Shown piece after piece: positions 8,739-12,723 of a stretch of 12,723 nucleotides of DNA; position 1 is the first letter of the stretch; each line of letters begins with the position of its first letter. Where the stretch lies: assembly GCA_003140115.1 (NCBI GenBank), contig PLIQ01000114.1, positions 8,711 through 21,433 of the forward strand, in the 5' to 3' direction. This DNA comes from Actinomycetota bacterium (GTDB taxonomy: Bacteria > Actinomycetota > Actinomycetes > Streptosporangiales > Streptosporangiaceae). The notes below the pieces were generated by a model, which saw nothing but the letters and a program-made list of their open reading frames with translations, did no database searches and had not been told where the DNA came from. The position numbers and the translations under genes were made by a program.

Positions 8739-10033
8739 CGATCGCGGACGACGACCTGCAGCCGGTCGACCTGGACTTGGCGGCCAAGCCGCTGAGCAGC
8801 ACCTTCCGGCGGTGGCTGGCGCCGGCGACCTTCCTGGCGTTCGGGCTGATCGACATCTTCGTGCTGGGCGGGTACTCCCACAAGGGCGACGCGACCTTCG
8901 CGTTCTCCCAGCCGTTCGCCAAGGTCACGGTGCCGAACCTCAGCCTGGCGGCGGCCGTGACCTGCTACGTGTGCGGCGGGATCTCGATCGCGATCGCGGT
9001 GGCGCGCGCGTTCCTGCCGCTGGGCAAGATGCTGCGGCGGGTGGCCATCGCGGTGATCCTGCTTCTGTTCGTCGTCGCCCTGCTGTGCTGGGCCGACGCG
9101 GGCCTGAACACCGGGTTCAACATCGTGAACCTGCTGCAGGGCACGCTGAACGATTCGATCCCGATCATGCTGGGCGCGCTGACCGGCGTGGTGTGCTCCC
9201 GCTCCGGGGTGATCAACGTCGGCATCGAGGGCCAGCTGCTGCTCGGCGCGTTCACCGCTGCCATCGTGACCAGCGTCACCGGCTCGCTGTGGCTGGGACT
9301 GATCTGCGGGGGGCTGGCCGGCTCGCTGGTCGGGGTGCTGCTCGCCATCTTCGCCATCGGCTACCGGGTGGACCAGGTGGTCCTGGGCGTGGTGCTCAAC
9401 ACGCTGGTCCTCGGCCTCACCGGCTACCTGTTCGACGACCTCATGGTCCCGTACCAGAACACGCTGAACTCGCCCTCGACGTTCTCCGCGGTCAAGATCC
9501 CGCTGCTGGGTGACATCCCGATCCTCGGGCCGGTCTTCTTCGACTCGACGATCTTCCTGTACCTGACGTACATCGCGCTGGCCAGCGTCCAGGTCGGCCT
9601 GTTCGGCACGCGGTGGGGACTGCGGACCCGCGCTATCGGGGAGCACCCCGTCGCGGCCGACACCGTGGGCATCAACGTAATCGCGATGAGGTACCGCAAC
9701 GTCATCGCGGCCGGAGTGATCGCGGGCATCGGCGGCGCGTACTTCACGATTGGTTCGGTCGGCTCGTTCGGAGCAGACATTACCTCCGGCGAGGGGTACA
9801 TCGCGCTGGCCGCGATGATCTTCGGGCGGTATACACCGATCGGCGCGATCAGCGCGGCGCTGCTGTTCGGGTTCACCACGCAGCTGCAGTCGATCATGTC
9901 CACCCTGAACACGCCGATCCAGTCCAACCTGCTGCTGGCGGCACCGTACGTCGTCACGATCATCGTGCTCGCCGGGCTGGTCGGAAAGGTCCGCGGACCC
10001 CGGGCCGAGGGCATCCCCTACGTCAAGGCGTGA
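8735..10033 (+). CDS. Nucleoside ABC importer permease 2 (BPD_transp_2 family)
   Basis: Second channel subunit, 432 residues. Hydrophobic helices begin near residue 30, and the family core is clear: GALTGVVCSRSGVINVGIEG (147-166), a run of membrane helices, and the ATPase-coupling stretch WGLRTRAIGEHPVAADTVG (294-312). I start it at the ATG at 8735, which overlaps the permease 1 stop as ATGA and has AAGGGG about 8 nt upstream; a GTG three codons earlier is possible but less likely. It resembles NupC/YufQ-type subunits. Pairing of two different permeases with a double-domain ATPase and a BMP lipoprotein is the standard composition of this importer class. It is the last gene of the coupled set; a 166-nt spacer follows. 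Confidence 0.94.
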   Translation: MTIADDDLQPVDLDLAAKPLSSTFRRWLAPATFLAFGLIDIFVLGGYSHKGDATFAFSQPFAKVTVPNLSLAAAVTCYVCGGISIAIAVARAFLPLGKMLRRVAIAVILLLFVVALLCWADAGLNTGFNIVNLLQGTLNDSIPIMLGALTGVVCSRSGVINVGIEGQLLLGAFTAAIVTSVTGSLWLGLICGGLAGSLVGVLLAIFAIGYRVDQVVLGVVLNTLVLGLTGYLFDDLMVPYQNTLNSPSTFSAVKIPLLGDIPILGPVFFDSTIFLYLTYIALASVQVGLFGTRWGLRTRAIGEHPVAADTVGINVIAMRYRNVIAAGVIAGIGGAYFTIGSVGSFGADITSGEGYIALAAMIFGRYTPIGAISAALLFGFTTQLQSIMSTLNTPIQSNLLLAAPYVVTIIVLAGLVGKVRGPRAEGIPYVKA

Positions 10034-10129
10034 CTTTCGTGGCTCCGGGTCAGCTTGCACCCCGCCGTGGCGGGTGTCGGGGTTGGCGTGGCGTTCACGG
10101 GATGCCGATCGGGCCCGCGAGTACCGCAC

Positions 10130-10165
10130 GCGCAACTTGCGCAACTCGCGCAACATTTGCGCAAT
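10130..10165. promoter_or_regulatory. Phased GCGCAA repeats with two TTGCGCAA palindromes (operator candidate)
   Basis: GCGCAAC recurs at 10130, 10139 and 10148 (9-nt period), then GCGCAAT at 10159. Two copies of the perfect palindrome TTGCGCAA start at 10137 and 10157, 20 bp apart, so they face the same side of the helix. They end 35 nt before the mutase start. Short palindromes with a central CG are typical of LacI/CytR-type repressor sites, and such repressors often control nucleoside genes; that link is inference. No matching regulator gene is in the window. Confidence 0.45.
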
Positions 10166-10199
10166 CTTTTCGGATCGGGCCGGTGCGGGGGAGGTCATA

Positions 10200-12026
10200 G
10201 TGCCATCAGCGGTCCCAGGGATGACTGAGGCTGAGTTGCGGGCTGCCGTCGAGGGCTGGATCGCGGATGACCCGGACGCGGGCGATCGGGCGGAGCTGAA
10301 GGGGCTGCTCGAGTCGGCTCTCGGGGGGGCGGCGGATTCCGGGGCGCTGGCGGAGTTGCGGGACCGGTTCGCGGGGCGACTGGAGTTCGGGACGGCGGGG
10401 CTGCGGGGGGTGGTCGCGGCGGGGCCGAACCGGATGAACCGGGCTGTGGTCAGGGCCACGACCGCAGCGGTGGCGGGGTGGCTGCTCAGCGCGGCTGTCG
10501 ACGGGGCGGCTGGCGACGGCGCGGCGGGCGGCGTCGGCGGTCCGGTAGGCAGTGCGGGCGGTGCGGGCGGTGCGGAGGTGCAGGGCGGGATTCGGGTGGT
10601 GGTGGGGTGCGACGCGCGGCATCGGTCGGCGGAGTTCGCGGATGAGACGGCGCGGGTGCTGGCGGGGGCCGGTATCGCGGTGCACATGCTGCCACAGCCC
10701 GGGCCCACTCCGCTGCTCGCGTTCGCGGTCCGGCACCTGGGAGCGTCGGCCGGGGTGATGATCACCGCGAGCCACAACCCGGCGGCGGACAATGGGTACA
10801 AGCTGTACCTGAGCGACGGCGCCCAGGTCATCCCGCCCGTCGACGCCGAGGTCGAGGCCCGGATCGCCGATCTCGGGCCGCTCTCGCAGATCCTGGTCGC
10901 GGACCCGGGCAGCCCGCTGATCACCCGGCACGGAGACGAGATCGCCAAGGCCTACTTGGACGCGGTCGTGGCCGTGGCGGTCGGCTCCGGGGTCGAGCGG
11001 CCGGAGCTGAACGTGGTCTACACCCCGATGCACGGGGTGGCTGGCGACCTCATGCTGCGGGCCATGGCCCAGGCCGGCTTCGCGGCGCCGCACGTGGTGG
11101 CGGCGCAGGCCCGGCCCGATCCGGACTTCCCGACGGTCGCCTTCCCCAACCCGGAGGAGCCCGGCGCGCTGGACCTGGCCCTGGCCGATGCGGTAGGGCT
11201 CGGCGCCGACCTGCTTATAGCGAGCGATCCAGACGGGGACCGGCTGGCCGTGGCCGCCCGCCGCCCGGGCCAGGGGCTGGCCGGCTGGGTGGTGCTGACC
11301 GGGGACCAGGTCGGCGCCCTCCTGGGCGCCAGCCTGCTGGGCTGGACTGCGGGGAACGTCGACCCCGGGAACCGGCTGGTAGCCTCCACGATCGTCTCCT
11401 CGACGCTGCTGTCCAAGATCGCGGCGACGGCGGGGGCCCGCTACGCCGAGACCCTGACCGGATTCAAGTGGATCGTCCGGGCGGGCGACGACGTGCCGGG
11501 CGCGCGGTTCGTGTTCGGCTACGAGGAGGCACTGGGCTACGCGGTCGGTGACGTGGTGCGGGATAAGGACGGCATCGGTGCCGCCCTGGCCATGCTCCGG
11601 CTGGCCACCGAGGCGAAGGCCACGGGGCGTTCGGTGCTCGAGAGGTACGACGAACTGGAGAGCGTGCACGGCGTGCACCTGACGTCCCAGGTGACGCTGC
11701 GGACCACGGACCAGGCTGAGATCATGGGGAGGCTCCGGGCCGATCCCCCGGCCAAGTTCGGCGGTCTGCCGGTAACCGCCATGGTCGACCTGGCCGCCGG
11801 GGACGGGGCGCGCGACGGACCGGGGCCGATGGCGAACGTGCTGATCTTCCGGCTGCCCGGCGCCCGGGTTGTGCTGCGCCCGAGCGGCACCGAGCCGAAG
11901 ATCAAGTGCTATATCGAGATCACCGAACCGCTGGCCGGGCGGTCACTCCCGGCCGCCCGCGGATCGGCCGCCAAGCGGCTGGCTCCGCTGCGGCACGCCT
12001 TGGAGTCCGTGCTGGCAGGCGCATGA
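10200..12026 (+). CDS. Phosphohexomutase-superfamily (PGM/PMM) enzyme, probable phosphopentomutase
   Basis: Cytoplasmic phosphosugar mutase, 608 residues. The four active-site elements are visible: TASHNP with phosphoserine Ser191, the magnesium loop DPDGDR (343-348), the sugar-binding loops GFKWI (421-425) and GYEEALGY (440-447), and the phosphate loop RPSGTEPKIK (560-569). The N-terminal FGTAGLRG matches the phosphoglucomutase-2-like subgroup. In a nucleoside locus with cdd and deoA and no classic deoB, it most likely converts (deoxy)ribose-1-phosphate to the 5-phosphate; glucose- or mannose-phosphate mutase activity is the alternative. The GTG at 10200 has GGAGGT 4 nt upstream (10190-10195); the frame opens earlier at 10074, but that part covers the repeat-bearing leader. 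A Gly/Ala-rich insert (about residues 100-130) includes a 9-nt duplication (10552-10569) and lies between the N-terminal strands of domain 1. Confidence 0.92.
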   Translation: MPSAVPGMTEAELRAAVEGWIADDPDAGDRAELKGLLESALGGAADSGALAELRDRFAGRLEFGTAGLRGVVAAGPNRMNRAVVRATTAAVAGWLLSAAVDGAAGDGAAGGVGGPVGSAGGAGGAEVQGGIRVVVGCDARHRSAEFADETARVLAGAGIAVHMLPQPGPTPLLAFAVRHLGASAGVMITASHNPAADNGYKLYLSDGAQVIPPVDAEVEARIADLGPLSQILVADPGSPLITRHGDEIAKAYLDAVVAVAVGSGVERPELNVVYTPMHGVAGDLMLRAMAQAGFAAPHVVAAQARPDPDFPTVAFPNPEEPGALDLALADAVGLGADLLIASDPDGDRLAVAARRPGQGLAGWVVLTGDQVGALLGASLLGWTAGNVDPGNRLVASTIVSSTLLSKIAATAGARYAETLTGFKWIVRAGDDVPGARFVFGYEEALGYAVGDVVRDKDGIGAALAMLRLATEAKATGRSVLERYDELESVHGVHLTSQVTLRTTDQAEIMGRLRADPPAKFGGLPVTAMVDLAAGDGARDGPGPMANVLIFRLPGARVVLRPSGTEPKIKCYIEITEPLAGRSLPAARGSAAKRLAPLRHALESVLAGA

Positions 12027-12033
12027 GAAGGCC

Positions 12034-12201
12034 TTAGTGCCCGCGGCGGCCGACCAGGGCCGCCCCTCCGGCCAGGGCCCACCCGGCCGGGGCCACCCGC
12101 CCGGCCAGGGCCACCCGGCTGAGCATGGTCAGGCCAAGCACGAAGCCTGCGACCTGGCTGGCCGCGATGAGCCCCCGCAGGCCGCTCGCTCCCCGGGACA
12201 C
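12034..12201 (-). CDS. Possible small two-helix membrane protein, hypothetical
   Basis: Not a recognised family. A GTG at 12201 opens a 55-residue frame ending in TAA at 12036-12034. The product is strongly hydrophobic (LIAASQVAGFVLGLTML, then a short Arg-containing turn and WALAGGAALVG) and ends in GRRGH, compatible with two membrane helices. The frame stays open upstream to about 12459 without an earlier start codon. It is convergent with the mutase gene and its 3' half overlaps the 15-nt GC-rich repeats, so the hydrophobic second half may simply be translated repeat. The ribosome site is weak (GAGG only 2 nt from the GTG). It may equally be the remnant of a longer gene or chance. Confidence 0.25.
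   Translation of the reverse strand: MSRGASGLRGLIAASQVAGFVLGLTMLSRVALAGRVAPAGWALAGGAALVGRRGH
12045..12064 (+). terminator. GC-rich hairpin after the mutase gene
   Basis: GGCGGCC (12045-12051) pairs with GGCCGCC (12058-12064) around GACCAG, 18 nt after the mutase stop. No T-run follows, so it is a possible weak terminator or mRNA end stabiliser; in DNA this GC-rich such stems also occur by chance. Confidence 0.3.
12051..12116. repeat. GC-rich 15-nt degenerate tandem repeat
   Basis: Units resembling CGGCCAGGGCCACCC begin at 12051, 12069, 12084 and 12102, with small spacers and one or two changes each. They fill the first part of the spacer after the mutase gene and overlap the weak minus-strand small ORF. 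Confidence 0.6.
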
Positions 12202-12520
12202 GGCCTCGCTACGGTGTCGATGGCCGTCGTACCAGCTCCGGATAGGTTGGCGTTTTCTCGGGGGATCGTGTACCTCATATGGTGTGCGTGTGCCCCCGGC
12301 CCCGTAGGGGACCGCGCCGTCTGTGCCCGGCGGCTGACCGTCGAGGTCGTGGTGACCCTGTGACCGCTGGGGCCCGCGCTGCTGTCGTGCCGCCGACCTG
12401 CCGTGCTGAGGCCAGGGTCTAGTGCGCCGCCCGGGTGAGCGGCCCCGGGTCGGCGCGTGTCAGACCCGCGGGCCAGCCCGGGCGGCCCACCCCCGGCGCA
12501 GGTACCTCACCCGCCCCGCA
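12202..12520. other. Stretch without a supportable gene
   Basis: No frame on either strand combines a start, a ribosome site and the high G/C third-base bias of the genes here. The minus strand has an open frame to about 12459 that lacks a start. I see no RNA gene or mobile element. Confidence 0.5.
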
Positions 12521-12529
12521 ATTCACCAT

Positions 12530-12535
12530 TATATT
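12530..12535 (+). promoter_or_regulatory. Possible -10 element in the AT-rich patch
   Basis: TATATT (12530-12535) stands in an unusually AT-rich patch (about 12520-12600) and fits TANNNT. No -35 is recognisable 16-18 nt upstream. It would start RNA near 12542, shortly before the ribosome-site hairpin described below. Confidence 0.25.
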
Positions 12536-12553
12536 CGAGGCAATGAAATTTAT

Positions 12554-12631
12554 CGCGGAGGATATAGCTTATGCGGAGCATTTTGGTAGCCCCAGCTGCC
12601 TGGATCCTCCGCGTAAGCCGGATCCTCCACG
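12554..12631 (+). promoter_or_regulatory. Possible ribosome-site-masking RNA structure
   Basis: CGCGGAGGAT (12554-12563), which contains the ribosome site GGAGG, is exactly complementary to ATCCTCCGCG (12604-12613). A second near copy of that arm (ATCCTCCACG, 12622-12631, one mismatch) follows 18 nt later. Inside the loop are two smaller stems: ATGC-GGA-GCAT (12571-12581, which includes the possible start codon) and GGTAGC-CCCA-GCTGCC (12585-12600). The arrangement could hide the ribosome site in one or two alternative folds. It lacks a T-arm and a 7-nt anticodon loop, so it is not a tRNA. Confidence 0.35.
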
Positions 12632-12723
12632 GTAATGGGACGCTGACGCACTACCGGGGCCTGCCGGACGACGGCATGCGCGGGCATCGCGGCCGCGGCA
12701 GCACAGACGACCCTTCGGCACCC
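12571..12723 (+). CDS. Possible partial gene running off the right edge, hypothetical
   Basis: The ATG at 12571 is preceded by GGAGG with 9 nt spacing and opens a frame without a stop to the window end (51 codons). It begins MRSILVAPAAWILRVSR. The N-terminal residues could form a short hydrophobic segment, but no family is recognisable. Third codon positions are less GC-biased than in the confident genes, and a minus-strand frame entering from the right and ending in TAA at 12552-12550 covers the same bases, so this call is weak. Confidence 0.22.
   Translation, partial: MRSILVAPAAWILRVSRILHGNGTLTHYRGLPDDGMRGHRGRGSTDDPSAP

Noticed and set aside
10074..10199. N-terminal extension of the mutase
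   Set aside because: It would translate the operator-like repeat as Arg/Asn-rich sequence; a strong GGAGGT stands 4 nt before the GTG at 10200.
8471..10948. 825-residue open frame on the minus strand
   Set aside because: It lies antisense across two clear permease genes and the mutase gene. Its composition (Arg/Pro/Ala/Ser-rich, no domain) is what a high-GC antisense frame gives.
12554..12613. tRNA gene
   Set aside because: It has an acceptor-like end pairing and two inner stems, but no T-arm and no 7-nt anticodon loop; at 60 nt it is too short.

Overview
The window comes from a high-GC Gram-positive bacterium, most likely an actinobacterium. Composition is strongly GC-rich, third codon positions are almost all G or C inside genes, GTG starts are common, neighbouring genes overlap by 4 nt (GTGA or ATGA), and the gene set matches actinobacterial nucleoside-use loci. 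I cannot name the genus from this sequence alone.

Layout. On the minus strand at the left are cdd (cytidine deaminase) and deoA (thymidine/pyrimidine-nucleoside phosphorylase), overlapping by 4 nt. A divergent spacer (1768-2041) carries a perfect 18-bp inverted repeat and a candidate leaderless promoter. On the plus strand follow an OmpR-type response regulator and its histidine kinase (4-nt overlap), a lipoprotein of the BMP/PnrA nucleoside-binding family, a double-domain ABC ATPase and two BPD_transp_2-type permeases (both junctions ATGA overlaps), then a PGM/PMM-family phosphosugar mutase with its own leader. The last 700 bases hold no confident gene. They contain GC-rich repeats, a weak small membrane ORF, and an AT-rich patch with a possible ribosome-site-masking hairpin ahead of a possible gene that runs off the edge.

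How the genes fit together. The lipoprotein would capture nucleosides outside the cell and the ATPase plus two permeases would import them. Cdd would deaminate cytidine/deoxycytidine, DeoA would split pyrimidine (deoxy)nucleosides into base and (deoxy)ribose-1-phosphate, and the mutase probably moves the phosphate from C1 to C5 (phosphopentomutase role) so the sugar enters central metabolism. The two-component system between the catabolic and uptake arms is an attractive candidate for controlling them, but that is inferred from position only.

The protein families are all recognisable; I do not see an unknown enzyme system. The unusual material is in the spacers and low-complexity inserts: two tandem-repeat arrays (13 nt before the lipoprotein gene, 14 nt before the ATPase gene), a 16-bp hairpin touching the second array, a phased TTGCGCAA repeat before the mutase, and glycine/proline-rich inserts in Cdd, the kinase and the mutase built from short in-frame repeats.
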